Shown: positions 17,473 through 27,318, counted from the first letter of the stretch. The stretch is 64,000 nt of DNA from Cohnella algarum (GCF_016937515.1 NZ_JAFHKM010000002.1:310001-374000); one strand, 5' to 3'. Notes: generated by a model not told the origin, from the sequence alone. A program made the numbers and translations.

Positions 17473-17716
17473 CCGATTTCCTCCCATCCTTCCGGTCAAA
17501 CAGCGGTTCGCCTATTTGTCACGAATAGTAACATTTCGAACGCCAGTTGATTTCATCTTAGCAGAAATAGAAGTCAAAACAATAGACAATGTGCACAAAG
17601 GTAACATAATTAATTGTTTGAATTGCACAAGCCCATATTTTGTTGCATAATTCTCTAAAGACAAACCTTTTTTTATGTAATTTTATTTAACATAAATTCG
17701 TTCCGGAGGGGATCGC
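17473..17716. promoter_or_regulatory. Divergent pucH/pucR control region
   Basis: An AT-rich 244-bp stretch, unlike the GC-rich genes around it. It must carry the promoters of both transcripts. I could not place a clear promoter, and I did not find the PucR box described for B. subtilis. Confidence 0.5.
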
Positions 17717-19342
17717 ATGCAGCTTCAAGAACTGCTCAAGCTGCCGGTTTATCGCGGCGCCCGCCTGCTCGCCGGCAAAGGCGGCGCGGCGCGGCAGGTC
17801 AAATCGGTCAACATGATGGATGCGCCCGATATCATTGGCTTTCTCAAGCCGAATGATCTGCTGCTCACGACAGGGTACGCCATGCGCGACAAGCCGGAGG
17901 AGCTGGCCGGACTGATCCGGCAGATGGCCGAAAACGGCTGCGCCGGCCTCGGCATCAAGCTCAAGCGGTTTTTGCACGAAATCCCGCAGAGCGCGTTGGA
18001 CCTGGCCGACGAGCTGGACTTTCCGCTGATCGAGCTCGCGCTCGAGCCTTCCCTCGGCGAGCTGCTTCAAGCCTCGCTGAGCCGCATGATGGAAAAGCAC
18101 AACGAAGAGCTGCACTACGCGATCGATCTGCACCGCGATTTTTCCCGGATGATCATGCAAGGTCACGGAATCGCCGCCGTCATCCAGGCGCTGTCGCGCG
18201 TCGTCGAAGGCACCGCCCTGCTGATGAATCACCGCTGCGAGACGATATTCGGCTCGGGGCCGCTTCCCGATGCCGTATTCGGGCAGCTGCGGGAGCAATC
18301 GCGCCGCATGCTGGCCGGGCAGCCGGACTCGGACGCCGAAACGGTCGGCTTGCGTTTGCCGGCAGACGAAACCGAAGAAGGGCCGGAAGCTTTTTTTTAC
18401 CGGATCCGGCTGCCGCAGCAAACGTATTTCATGGTTTTGGTCAATGCGGCGCGAATGGACGGGTCGCCGCTGCCCAGCCTCGCCGTCGAACAGGCCGCCA
18501 ACGTGATCGGGTTCGAGCTGATGAAGCAGCAGGCCGTGCGCGAACGCACCCGCCGGTTCAAAAACGAATATTTCGATAATTTGGTGGAAGGCCGATTCGG
18601 TTCGGCCGCGGAAATTTTGCATTCGGGGAAGCGCTACGGACTGCAGGATCGGGTCCCGTATTTGTGCATCGCCGCCCAAACGGACCCGGGCACGGGGGAA
18701 GCCGACGACAGCCAGTTCCAAAAACGGGACTACATTTACGAGCGATTGAAAACGATGCTGTCCGAGCGCAAGCGGAAGTTCGTCATGTTCAACAAAAAGG
18801 AACGGTACGTATTGCTGGTGGAGTGGGAGCGGCAGCCGGCTTCCGGGGTCGCCCTTTTGTCCCGCGAATTGGCCGAGCTTCAGGAAAGCCTGTTTTCGGC
18901 GGACCGCGTTTCGCTGTCGTTCGGCATCGGCAACCCGGCGGAGCAGCTGACGCAAATTCCGGGCGCTTTCAAAGAAGCGGCAAACGCGCTTGAGCTCGGT
19001 TACCGGGGGAGGCAAACGAGATTCGTGCAAATTTATCGGGCAAAAGAGGTCGCCGGGCTGCTCGGCATGATCCCGAAAGAAGCGCGGCGCGACTTTGTGG
19101 CGGAATCTTTCCGGCCGCTTGCGAACGTGGAGCCGGGCGAGCGCGAGGAATTGCTGAACACCGCCCGGGCGTTTCTCGAAACGCAGGGCCAGATCGCCGA
19201 AACCGCGAAGCGGCTGTACATTCACCGGAACACGGTCGCCTACCGCATGGCCAAGTTCGAGAAGCTGACCGGGCGCAGCTTGCGGGATCCGAACGATTCG
19301 CTGCGGCTTCGGCTCGCTTTTTTGCTTCGGGAGCTGCAGTAG
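17717..19342 (+). CDS. pucR: PucR family transcriptional regulator
   Basis: A 541-aa regulator. The N-terminal PucR ligand domain (about 1-125: LKLPVYRGARLLAGKGG, LKPNDLLLTTGYAM) is followed by a GGDEF-like middle region and a C-terminal HTH_30 domain (AETAKRLYIHRNTVAYRMAK, then FEKLTGRSL). PucR-type proteins switch purine and allantoin genes in response to ureides. It is divergent from pucHFG, the expected target. The ATG follows GGAGGGG at good spacing. Confidence 0.92.
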   Translation: MQLQELLKLPVYRGARLLAGKGGAARQVKSVNMMDAPDIIGFLKPNDLLLTTGYAMRDKPEELAGLIRQMAENGCAGLGIKLKRFLHEIPQSALDLADELDFPLIELALEPSLGELLQASLSRMMEKHNEELHYAIDLHRDFSRMIMQGHGIAAVIQALSRVVEGTALLMNHRCETIFGSGPLPDAVFGQLREQSRRMLAGQPDSDAETVGLRLPADETEEGPEAFFYRIRLPQQTYFMVLVNAARMDGSPLPSLAVEQAANVIGFELMKQQAVRERTRRFKNEYFDNLVEGRFGSAAEILHSGKRYGLQDRVPYLCIAAQTDPGTGEADDSQFQKRDYIYERLKTMLSERKRKFVMFNKKERYVLLVEWERQPASGVALLSRELAELQESLFSADRVSLSFGIGNPAEQLTQIPGAFKEAANALELGYRGRQTRFVQIYRAKEVAGLLGMIPKEARRDFVAESFRPLANVEPGEREELLNTARAFLETQGQIAETAKRLYIHRNTVAYRMAKFEKLTGRSLRDPNDSLRLRLAFLLRELQ

Positions 19343-19384
19343 GCTTCCAGCTGCAACGGCGAAACCGCCCCCTCAAACGACGAA

Positions 19385-19422
19385 GCTGTCCCCGTCGGCT
19401 TGAAAGCCGGTTCGGGGACAGC
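19385..19422. terminator. Strong hairpin between pucR and the lpl operon
   Basis: GCTGTCCCCG (19385-19394) pairs with CGGGGACAGC (19413-19422), and an inner stem CGGCTT/AAGCCG stacks in the loop. No T-run follows on either strand, so it may be a weak terminator or a 3'-end protecting hairpin for the converging transcripts. Confidence 0.5.
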
Positions 19423-19431
19423 CGGCCTGTC

Positions 19432-20307
19432 CTATCCTTTGATCGAGCCGAGCATGGCTCCCTTGGCGAAATGCTTTTGCAAAAACGGGTATACCAGCAA
19501 AATCGGCAGCGTCGCGACGACGATGACGGCCATTTTGACCGATTGCTCCGGAGGCGGCACCGCGGAATCGAGATTCGAGCTGTAGTCCATCCCGCTCGCC
19601 AGCACGACGATCTGGCGCAGCAGCACCTGAATCGGCCACATTTCGCTTTTGTTCAAATACAAAATGGCGTTCATATACGTGTTCCAGTACGTGACCGCGT
19701 AAAAAAGCGAAATGGTCGCGATCGCCGGCATGGACAGCGGCAGCACGATCCGGAACAAAATGCCGAAATCGTGGCAGCCGTCGATTTTCGCCGATTCCTC
19801 CAGCCCCTCGGGAATGTTCTGGAAAAAGTTTTTGAGAATGATCATGTTGAACGCGGTAATCGCCGACGGCAAAATGAGCGCGGCGTACGTATCGATCAGC
19901 CCCAGCTCCTTGACGACGAGAAAAGTCGGAATCATCCCGCCGCTGAACAGCATCGTAAAGACGACGAGAAACATCAGGCCTCTCCGGCCGTCCAGGTCCC
20001 GCCGCGACAGGCCGTACGCCATGAGCGACGTGATCAGCATGCTGAACAGCGTTCCGACCAGCGTGACGCCGATCGATACGGCCATCGCGCGAAAAATCGT
20101 CGGCGTCGAGAAAATGAAGCGGTACGCTTCCGTGCTCCAGACGGTCGGCACGAGAATGAACTTCTTCGCGGCGATTTCCGCGTTCGTCGTAAACGAGCCC
20201 GCCACGACATGGACGAACGGAAGCACCGTCACGAGCGCGATGACGGCAAGCAGCGCGAAATTCACGATCGAGAACAGGCGCCCGCCAAACGTTCGGTCTT
20301 CTACCAT
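19432..20307 (-). CDS. Carbohydrate ABC transporter permease, LplC/YtcP type
   Basis: A 291-aa CUT1-family permease with six hydrophobic segments. It carries the EAA loop with the EESAKIDGCHDFGILFRIVL stretch for docking the shared ATPase, and the family C-terminal motif (KHFAKGAMLGSIKG). It moves an oligosaccharide or glycoside with LplB; no ATPase gene is adjacent, as usual for systems that share MsmX-type ATPases. The ATG at 20307 follows AAGGAGAGG. It is the last gene of the operon, 20 nt after lplB. Confidence 0.9.
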   Translation of the reverse strand: MVEDRTFGGRLFSIVNFALLAVIALVTVLPFVHVVAGSFTTNAEIAAKKFILVPTVWSTEAYRFIFSTPTIFRAMAVSIGVTLVGTLFSMLITSLMAYGLSRRDLDGRRGLMFLVVFTMLFSGGMIPTFLVVKELGLIDTYAALILPSAITAFNMIILKNFFQNIPEGLEESAKIDGCHDFGILFRIVLPLSMPAIATISLFYAVTYWNTYMNAILYLNKSEMWPIQVLLRQIVVLASGMDYSSNLDSAVPPPEQSVKMAVIVVATLPILLVYPFLQKHFAKGAMLGSIKG

Positions 20308-20327
20308 GAGCAGCCTCTCCTTCGCTT

Positions 20328-21281
20328 TTAGTAAATGCCTTCTTCTCCGAATCTTTTGGCCAGGCGGTTCGCGACCATGACCAGCACGAGGCCGACCGCC
20401 GATTTGAAAAATCCGACCGCGGCGCTGTAGCTGAACTGCATTTGCCTCAAGCCGGCGGTATAGACGTACGTATCGATAATTTCAGCGACATTGCGGTTCA
20501 TCGAGTTGAGCAGCAGGTACACATGTTCGAACCCGAGCTCCAGCACGTCGCCAATTTTCAAGATCAAAAGGACGACAATGACGCTCCGGATCGCCGGCAG
20601 CGTAATATGCCAAATCTGCCGCAGCCGTCCGGCGCCGTCCATCCGGGCCGCCTCGTACAGTTGGGGATCGATCGAGGCGATGGCCGCCAAATAGATGATC
20701 GTCCCCCACCCCGCCTCGCGCCAGATAACCTGGACGATATACGTGGGCCGGAACCATTCGGGGCTGAGCAGGAAGTTGATTTTGGGCAGCCCCAGCATGA
20801 CGAGCAGCTCGTTGATAATCCCGCCGTCCATCGTCAGCATGACGTAGCCGATCGAAACGATAATGACCCATGACATGAAATGGGGCAAATAAACGAGCGA
20901 TTGGAAAAACTTTTTGAAAAACGCGGTCCGCACTTCGTTCAGCATGAGCGCGAGAATGATCGGCACCGGGAAATAAAAGACGAGGTTCATGCCGAACAAA
21001 ATAAGCGTATTGGATAAAATCTGCCAGAAATCCGGCATCGTGAACAGGCGCTCGAAATGCTCGAAGCCGACCCATTCGCTGCCCAAAATGCCTTTGAACG
21101 GCTTGTAATCCTGAAACGAAATGACGAGCCCGAACATCGGGACGTATTTGAAAATCAGAAAATAAAGCAAGCCCGGCAAAATCATGACGTAAATCCAGCG
21201 GTTTCTCCACATGCGTTTTTTCCGCTCGCTCTTGGTGCGCTCCCTGAGAGCGGCCTGCGAGCGGACAGCCATTTCCTCCAT
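20328..21281 (-). CDS. Carbohydrate ABC transporter permease, LplB type
   Basis: A 317-aa CUT1 permease with a basic cytoplasmic N terminus (RERTKSERKKRMWRNRW), six membrane segments and the EAA loop LYEAARMDGAGRLRQIWHIT. It pairs with the LplC-type permease. The start is uncertain between the ATG at 21281 and an ATG three codons later; both have GGAG near them. A large hairpin separates it from the binding-protein gene upstream. The transported sugar is not shown by the sequence. Confidence 0.9.
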   Translation of the reverse strand: MEEMAVRSQAALRERTKSERKKRMWRNRWIYVMILPGLLYFLIFKYVPMFGLVISFQDYKPFKGILGSEWVGFEHFERLFTMPDFWQILSNTLILFGMNLVFYFPVPIILALMLNEVRTAFFKKFFQSLVYLPHFMSWVIIVSIGYVMLTMDGGIINELLVMLGLPKINFLLSPEWFRPTYIVQVIWREAGWGTIIYLAAIASIDPQLYEAARMDGAGRLRQIWHITLPAIRSVIVVLLILKIGDVLELGFEHVYLLLNSMNRNVAEIIDTYVYTAGLRQMQFSYSAAVGFFKSAVGLVLVMVANRLAKRFGEEGIY

Positions 21282-21318
21282 AACTCCACATCCTTAGAAG
21301 AGGTCGGTCAGCGCGAGA

Positions 21319-21372
21319 GGCATCTCCTTCGCGGAAAGCTTTCCCGTTCGAAAGCCCCGCGAAGGAAATGCC
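21319..21372 (-). other. Intercistronic hairpin between lplA- and lplB-type genes
   Basis: GGCATCTCCTTCGCGG (21319-21334) pairs almost perfectly with CCGCGAAGGAAATGCC (21357-21372), with an inner GCTTTC/GAAAGC stem. No T-run follows. Such hairpins after binding-protein genes often protect the upstream mRNA and set a higher protein level. Confidence 0.7.
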
Positions 21373-21400
21373 GGGTCGGATCATCGGGTGCTGGTCGCCG

Positions 21401-22960
21401 TTACTGCCTGGCGGCGTTGAATTCCTCGATGATGTTGTCCCCGCCGTCTTTTTTCCATCTTTCGATCGCTTTATCGAAGCCGGCCTTGTCGATTTGCCCG
21501 TAAATATACTGATACGTCGCATCCGTCATAATCTGCTGCAGTTCCACGCCTTTCTCGGCATAGGTGGCCGAATCGAGCGCGGCCGTCGGGTCCTTGACGC
21601 CGATTTTCTCGTTTTCGACGATGAGCTGTTCGGCATGAATCCGCCCCGGCAGCTCGTTCAGGCTTTCGTACATGCCGTTCGTCGCGGCCTCGCCGATGAC
21701 GCTGTCCTTGTAGCCTTTGACTTCGCGTTCCACGAGCTCCTTGTCGTCGGAAACCTTCGCTTTGCCGTCGACGACCGTGTAGTGGACGCCTTCGATGCCC
21801 CAGTACATGAGATTCGCCACTTCCGGCGTCATCATTTTGTCGAAGAAGGCCAAAATCTTTTTCAGCTCCGCTTCGTCCTTGACGGCCGTTTTCGGGAACA
21901 AAATGACGTTATTGTAGCCCGGAATCATCCATTGGCGAAGCTCGCCGTCGGGACCGGCCACCATGCTGTGCACGTCCAGGACGGCTTCCGGCACGTTTTT
22001 GATAAGATCCTTGTTCAGCGAGTCGATATCCTGCATCGAGCCGCCGATATAGATGCCGGCTTTGCCGCTCGTGAACATTTTGACCGCGTCGGTTTTGCTC
22101 GTCGCCGCGAAGTCCTGGTTCATGTAGCCGCCGTCGCGCAGCTTTTTGAAGAAGTCCATCGTCTCGACGTACTGCGGGAACATGAACTCCGGCAGCAGCT
22201 TGCCGTCCTGCTCGCCCCAGTAGTTCGGCGTGCCGAACCAGGCCGAAACCGTCTTGAACGCGCCGTAGACGAGTTCGTTGCGGTCGACGATGCCGATCGT
22301 GTCCGCCTGGCCGTTGCCGTCGGGATCTTTTTCCGTAAACGCTTTCGCCATTTCGAACAGCTCGTCGACGTTTGCCGGCGGCTGGATGCCGAGTTTGTCC
22401 GCCCAGTCCTTGCGGTAAATGATGCCCTGGCGCGCCAGCGGGCGGCCGATGTACAGCGAGTACAGCTTGCCTTCGACCTTCGTATTGTCCAAAATTTCCG
22501 GCTTCAGCTTGCTCAGGTTCGGAAACTCCGACAGGTAAGGCCCGATTTCCCAGAACTGGCCGTCCTTGATCGCTTCCCTCATGAGCAGGAACGTCGTGGA
22601 GTTTTTCAAATACGTGACCTGCGGCAGCGTTCCGGTGGCGAACGACGAGTTCAATTTCTCTTCGTAAGTGTCCGCCGGGAAAAATTGATACGTCAGCTTG
22701 GTGTTCGTGAGCTTTTCGACTTCGGTTTTGATGCGGTCGGGCGGCGTCTCCGCCGTGTTGAGCGGCAGCATGATCGTAATTTCGGTCGGCTTTTCGTCCG
22801 CCGGCGCTTCCGCGCTTGCGCTCGGGCTCGCGCCGGAAGGCGCCGCTCCGCCGGATGCGGACGGCGACGCGTTATTGCTTCCCCCGGTGGCGCACGCCCC
22901 GAGCAGCATGGCAAGCGCGGTCGCCGTGCAAAGCGCGAGCGATAAAGGCTTTCTGTTCAT
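21401..22960 (-). CDS. Extracellular solute-binding lipoprotein, LplA type
   Basis: A 519-aa lipoprotein. The signal peptide ends in the lipobox LLGAC (C23), followed by a Ser/Ala/Pro-rich linker. The mature protein is a family 1 sugar-binding protein with a DPDGNGQAD loop that looks like an EF-hand calcium site, as in some oligosaccharide binders. It delivers sugars to the LplB/LplC permeases encoded next. The ATG at 22960 follows GGAGG. Close similarity over hundreds of residues to the protein at 23244-24740 points to tandem duplication. The ligand is unknown. Confidence 0.9.
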   Translation of the reverse strand: MNRKPLSLALCTATALAMLLGACATGGSNNASPSASGGAAPSGASPSASAEAPADEKPTEITIMLPLNTAETPPDRIKTEVEKLTNTKLTYQFFPADTYEEKLNSSFATGTLPQVTYLKNSTTFLLMREAIKDGQFWEIGPYLSEFPNLSKLKPEILDNTKVEGKLYSLYIGRPLARQGIIYRKDWADKLGIQPPANVDELFEMAKAFTEKDPDGNGQADTIGIVDRNELVYGAFKTVSAWFGTPNYWGEQDGKLLPEFMFPQYVETMDFFKKLRDGGYMNQDFAATSKTDAVKMFTSGKAGIYIGGSMQDIDSLNKDLIKNVPEAVLDVHSMVAGPDGELRQWMIPGYNNVILFPKTAVKDEAELKKILAFFDKMMTPEVANLMYWGIEGVHYTVVDGKAKVSDDKELVEREVKGYKDSVIGEAATNGMYESLNELPGRIHAEQLIVENEKIGVKDPTAALDSATYAEKGVELQQIMTDATYQYIYGQIDKAGFDKAIERWKKDGGDNIIEEFNAARQ

Positions 22961-23145
22961 GTTTCGTAGACCTCCATCTTTTTTTGAAATTGGATTTCCG
23001 GTCCTGCACCTTGAACACTACACCCCGGCGAACGGTTGCGTATACAATCCTTTGCTCAGGTCGAGCCGTCCGGCCGGCCCGCGTGAAAAAATGATTATTC
23101 TCGGCCAAAATGACACCCGGACCGCTCTCGAATCGTCAACGAAAT

Positions 23146-23185
23146 GAAAAAGACGGCCGCCCGGAATGCATCCGGATGACCGTCC
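23146..23185 (-). terminator. Terminator after the second binding-protein gene
   Basis: On the minus strand GACGG...CCGTC encloses CCGGATGCATTCCGG and is followed by TTTTTC. It separates this gene from the lpl operon, which must have its own promoter. Confidence 0.7.
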
Positions 23186-23243
23186 GATGGTTCGCCGCAC
23201 CGTTGTTTGGCCCCGCTCGCCATTCGTTTCCGCGATTCGCCGT

Positions 23244-24740
23244 TCATTTCGCCGAGCCGAAATAGCCTTGCGTAAACTCCTTAATAATTTGATCGCCTCC
23301 GTTTTGCTTCCAGCGCTCGATTTCCTTTTTGAACCCCGCCTCGTCCAGCTGGCCCAAGATATAATTGTAAGTCGCGTCTGATATGATTTTGTTCAGCTCC
23401 GCATTTCGCTCGTCGTACGTGACGGACTCCAGGCTGACCGTCGGATCGCGAACGATGAACTTCTCGTTGTCCGAGGTAAGCCGCTCCGCGATTTCCGTCA
23501 GCGACTCCTGCTCCTTGATTTTCATCAGATTCGGGTTGCTCATATCCGCGATCATCAGCGTATACAGGGCATTCACTTCCATGACGCGAAGCCGCGTGCT
23601 TTCCTGCGGCAGCACCACGAACTCTCCGTCTTTGACATAGTGGCGGCCCTCGTGGCCGTACTTCATCAAGTTCGCGACATCCGCGTCCATCGTCCGGTCG
23701 AAAAAGCCAAGAATCCGCTTCAGCTCCTCCTCCGTTTTGATCGCCTTTTTGGAAAACAAATACAAGCCGTTATAATTCGGAATCGACCATATGCGATAAC
23801 CGTGGGGCCCTTCGATCCGGTTGACGACCGTAAATCGGGCGTCCGGATTGACGAGCGCCGCTTCGTCCGACAGCCGCTGAACGTCGGTCATGCTGCCGAT
23901 GTAAACGCCCGCCTTGCCGCGAATGAGCAGGTCGCGCTGCTTCTCTTTGCTGGTCACGGCGAAGTCGGGATTGACGATGCCTTCCGAATAAAGCCTTTTC
24001 ATAAAATTCATCGTTTCCATGTAGGCTTGCGTTTTGAACTCCGGGACAAGCCGACGGTTCTCCACGCCCCAATTGTTGGGCGCGCCGAAGTAGGAGCTGA
24101 GCGTCTTGAACGCGCCGAATACGAGATCGTTGCGATCGGTAAGACCGTACGTGTCGTTTATGCCGTTGCCGTCCGGATCGTCCTGCGCAAACCTGCGCAT
24201 CACCTCGTACAGCTCGTCGATCGTGCCCGGCTCCTTGAGCCCCAGCTTCTCCAGCCAGTCGGCGCGGAGAATGACGCCTTGCCGCGAGGAAGGCCGTTCC
24301 GTATACAGGCCGTAAATTTTCCCGTCCAATGCGGTCTGCTTCAAAATCGATTCGTCCAGCCGCCGTAGATTCGGATATTCGTCGAGATAAGGCCCGATTT
24401 CCCAAAACGCGCCCGACCGGATCGCCGTTTTCATGAACATGTAATCGGTATGCTTGACGAACGTCGCTTTTTTGAGCGTATTCGTCGTCAGCGCCGTATT
24501 CATTTTGTCCGTGTAAATGCCGTCCGGCACCCATTCGATTTCCAGCTTCGTTCCGGTTCCGTCCTCGATTTCGGCGAGCAGCGATTCGGAAGGCGTTTGC
24601 GGAAAATGGAGCGGGGCCATCACCGTCAACACCGGCCGTTCTTCCGCGAGCGGCTTCGTCCCGGCCGGCGCCGCCATCGCGCACGACGCGAGCAAAGCGC
24701 CGATCGGCAGCAAAATCGCCATTTTCCGTAGCTTGATCAT
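23244..24740 (-). CDS. Extracellular solute-binding lipoprotein, LplA type (paralogue)
   Basis: A 498-aa lipoprotein with lipobox LLASC near residue 20. It aligns along its length with the protein encoded at 21401-22960: shared stretches include FWEIGPYL, RPSSRQGV/RPLARQGI, DPDGNG, DRNDLVFGAFKT and FGAPNNWG. It should bind a sugar outside the membrane and feed the same or a distant permease. I chose the ATG at 24740 after GGGGAGG. It has its own terminator and is divergent from the AraC-type sensor gene, which likely controls it. Confidence 0.88.
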   Translation of the reverse strand: MIKLRKMAILLPIGALLASCAMAAPAGTKPLAEERPVLTVMAPLHFPQTPSESLLAEIEDGTGTKLEIEWVPDGIYTDKMNTALTTNTLKKATFVKHTDYMFMKTAIRSGAFWEIGPYLDEYPNLRRLDESILKQTALDGKIYGLYTERPSSRQGVILRADWLEKLGLKEPGTIDELYEVMRRFAQDDPDGNGINDTYGLTDRNDLVFGAFKTLSSYFGAPNNWGVENRRLVPEFKTQAYMETMNFMKRLYSEGIVNPDFAVTSKEKQRDLLIRGKAGVYIGSMTDVQRLSDEAALVNPDARFTVVNRIEGPHGYRIWSIPNYNGLYLFSKKAIKTEEELKRILGFFDRTMDADVANLMKYGHEGRHYVKDGEFVVLPQESTRLRVMEVNALYTLMIADMSNPNLMKIKEQESLTEIAERLTSDNEKFIVRDPTVSLESVTYDERNAELNKIISDATYNYILGQLDEAGFKKEIERWKQNGGDQIIKEFTQGYFGSAK

Positions 24741-24812
24741 CCAGGTTTCCTCCCCGATTCCTTGAAAAACGCGCGAAAACAACGAAATGATTATCGCCTG
24801 ATCAGATGATTG

Positions 24813-24841
24813 TTGTTCCGTTCCGGCCGACTGGCTACAAT
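24813..24841 (+). promoter_or_regulatory. Promoter of the AraC-type sensor gene
   Basis: TTGTTC (24813-24818), a 17-nt spacer and TACAAT (24836-24841) lie 38 nt before the ATG. Confidence 0.55.
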
Positions 24842-24879
24842 GGAACTATCACTTATTCGAGATAAGGTGTTGGCTGCCG

Positions 24880-27318
24880 ATGCGCTCTACCAGTTTTCTG
24901 ACCAAGCTTACCGTATTCGGGTTTCTGCTGAGCACGCTACCCGTGCTGTTCATCGGCTTGTTCTCGTATGCCACCTCGTCCCGGGAAATTCAAAGTCACG
25001 TCAACAAAGGGAAAATACAGCTATTAATTCAAATTAATGCCAATGTAGAGCAAATTCTTGTCACTGTCAACCACACGCTGAACCAGGTGCTGAACTCGAC
25101 CGTGCTCAAACGCGCGATGGGCAACCCGCTTTCTGTAAACGATTTCACGCTCTATGATAACCTAAGAAACGAACTTCGTCACATGCAATCTTTCGATACG
25201 CGGCTGGAGGACGTCGTGCTCATCAACCGGGATTACAACTGGATGGTCAAAAATTCCGGGCTCTACCGGTTTGACGAGTATGCCCATTATGACGAAATCG
25301 ACAAATTGGTCGACTCTTCCGGAGACAGCGCCTGGATGCTGAACCCTTCCGATTGGTTTTACAGCGAGGAAAACGCGGGCAGCGCGCCATGCCGATACAG
25401 CATCAGTCTGGCGAAGAAGCTTCCGGTCAACGGATTGGATAAAAGCGGGCTCGCGCTCGCCAACATTCCGGCCTGCGCTCTTCAGGATTTCTTGAGCGGA
25501 AACGCGGAGCGGGACGACCGGCTCATGGTCGTCGGCGAGGACGGCCGGCTGCTGCTGCACCCGGATCCGGAGCTGATCGGGCAGCCGCTGGAAGCCGCCG
25601 GATTGGCCGAAACGGACAAATTCTCGGGAGACAGCGGCCAGTTCCGCGCGGATATCGATCAGCAGCCTTACTCGGTTACTTATTACCGCTCCCCATATAA
25701 CAATTGGACTTATGTCTCGTTCACGTCGATCGGCAGCCTGACCAAGGAATCGGACAAAATCGGCATGTACACGCTGCTGGTCTGCTTATTCATGCTGCTG
25801 TTCATGCTCTCGCTGGCCTGGATCGGCTCCCGCCGGATGTACTCTCCCGTTCAACAGCTTATGCTGCAGTTGGACGCGGGCGCGGCGACCGGCCGGAAAA
25901 ACCGGAGCGACGAATTCCAGGTGATCGGCGAGCGGGTGCGCCATTTGTTCCAGTCCAAATCGAGGCTGGAGCAAGAGGTGCACCGGCATATCCGCCAGGT
26001 GTCCGCCTTTTATTTAATGAAAGCGTACCAAGGCGGCGGCAAGCCGAGCGAACTGGAGGATCAGCTCGAACGTTTCGGCTACGGCGAGCGCATCCGCGAC
26101 TGGGAACTGAAGGCGGTGCTTACTCTCCAGATCGATTCGCTCGAATCGACCGGCTACGAAAAGCGCGACGCGGAGCTGCTCCTGTTCGCCATCCAAAATA
26201 TGATCGAGGAAATCATCCCCGCCGAACGCCGCCTGGCCCCGGTTACCGTCGAGCATACGGTCGTGCTGACCGTCGGCGGCCGCGCGGGGGACCGGACGTA
26301 TCTCGCGGAATCGGCAGCATCTTCGGCATCTGCTGAATCTGCGGAATCGGTGGAAGCGGCGGCATCTTCGGCATCTCCGGCATCGGCGGGAGCGGCGGAA
26401 TTTTCGAAAACGGCCCACTCGGCCTCATTTAAAGAGGAAATCATCGCGCTGACCGAGGAATTGCAGAAAAAAATCGCCGACTACTTGCGTCTGACCGTCA
26501 GCATTGGCATCAGCCTGCCTTTCCGGAGGCTCGAGGATCTGTCCAACGCGTATCGCGAAGGACTGGAGGCGCTTCGCCAAAGACTCAAGCTGGGCGGCGG
26601 CATCATCGTGCAATACGAGCACCTGAACGCGGGCAAGCACGTCCTTAGCTTGCATTACCCGCACCAGCTCGAAAACGAGCTGATCGAAGCCGTCAAGCTG
26701 GCGGACAAAGACCGGGCGAAAGAGCTTCTGCACCAGTTTCTCGTGCCCGTTTTCGCCTCCGAAACGTCGCCTCGGGAGTGCCAGATCCCGCTTACCCGGC
26801 TATTGAACAACCTGCTCGTCGTCATGCAGGAATCGGGCATTGCCGTTAGCGTCATTCACCCGGAGCGGAGCACGCTGTACGAGGATCTTCTGGAGCTGAA
26901 CACGTCCGCCGAAATCGAGGACTGGTTTTGGTCGTGCGTCGTGCATCCGATGCTCCGCATTTTCCGTGACCGGCAGGAAGCGCAGTACGCCAACATTTCC
27001 GAAAAAATCATCGATCTCGTCCACCGCTACTACGATACCGATTTGACGCTGGAGGAATGCGCCGCGAGGCTCCACTACAATCCAAATTACCTGAGCAGCG
27101 TATTTCGCAAGGAAACGGGCCGGTCGTTCAGCGAATATTTGACCGCCTACCGGTTTCAAACGGCCAAAAAATGGCTCGCCGAAACCGACATCCCGATCAA
27201 AGACATCGCGGCCAAATTGCGCTACAACAATTCCCAAAACTTCATTCGCTCCTTCCGCAAACAGGAAGGCATTACCCCCGGCCAGTTTCGCGAATCCCGG
27301 GGCGGGCGAGCGCTGTAG
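24880..27318 (+). CDS. Membrane sensor AraC-family regulator
   Basis: An 812-aa one-component regulator. A first membrane helix (about 8-30) and a second (about 298-318) flank an extracellular sensor region of some 265 residues. A cytoplasmic middle region follows, then a C-terminal AraC HTH (about 706-812: LTLEECAARLHYNPNYLSSV, RYNNSQNFIRSFRKQEGITP). The layout matches YtdP/YesN-like regulators that sit beside lplABC sugar transporters in Paenibacillus. An Ala/Ser/Glu-rich stretch (about 478-517, SAESAESVEAAASSASPASA) interrupts the middle region and looks like a slippage expansion. It is divergent from the binding-protein gene, its likely target along with the lpl operon. The ligand is unknown. 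Confidence 0.9.
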   Translation: MRSTSFLTKLTVFGFLLSTLPVLFIGLFSYATSSREIQSHVNKGKIQLLIQINANVEQILVTVNHTLNQVLNSTVLKRAMGNPLSVNDFTLYDNLRNELRHMQSFDTRLEDVVLINRDYNWMVKNSGLYRFDEYAHYDEIDKLVDSSGDSAWMLNPSDWFYSEENAGSAPCRYSISLAKKLPVNGLDKSGLALANIPACALQDFLSGNAERDDRLMVVGEDGRLLLHPDPELIGQPLEAAGLAETDKFSGDSGQFRADIDQQPYSVTYYRSPYNNWTYVSFTSIGSLTKESDKIGMYTLLVCLFMLLFMLSLAWIGSRRMYSPVQQLMLQLDAGAATGRKNRSDEFQVIGERVRHLFQSKSRLEQEVHRHIRQVSAFYLMKAYQGGGKPSELEDQLERFGYGERIRDWELKAVLTLQIDSLESTGYEKRDAELLLFAIQNMIEEIIPAERRLAPVTVEHTVVLTVGGRAGDRTYLAESAASSASAESAESVEAAASSASPASAGAAEFSKTAHSASFKEEIIALTEELQKKIADYLRLTVSIGISLPFRRLEDLSNAYREGLEALRQRLKLGGGIIVQYEHLNAGKHVLSLHYPHQLENELIEAVKLADKDRAKELLHQFLVPVFASETSPRECQIPLTRLLNNLLVVMQESGIAVSVIHPERSTLYEDLLELNTSAEIEDWFWSCVVHPMLRIFRDRQEAQYANISEKIIDLVHRYYDTDLTLEECAARLHYNPNYLSSVFRKETGRSFSEYLTAYRFQTAKKWLAETDIPIKDIAAKLRYNNSQNFIRSFRKQEGITPGQFRESRGGRAL

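Noticed and set aside
17473..17716. Purine or other riboswitch before pucR or pucH
   Set aside because: AT-rich but no recognisable aptamer core or terminator hairpin.
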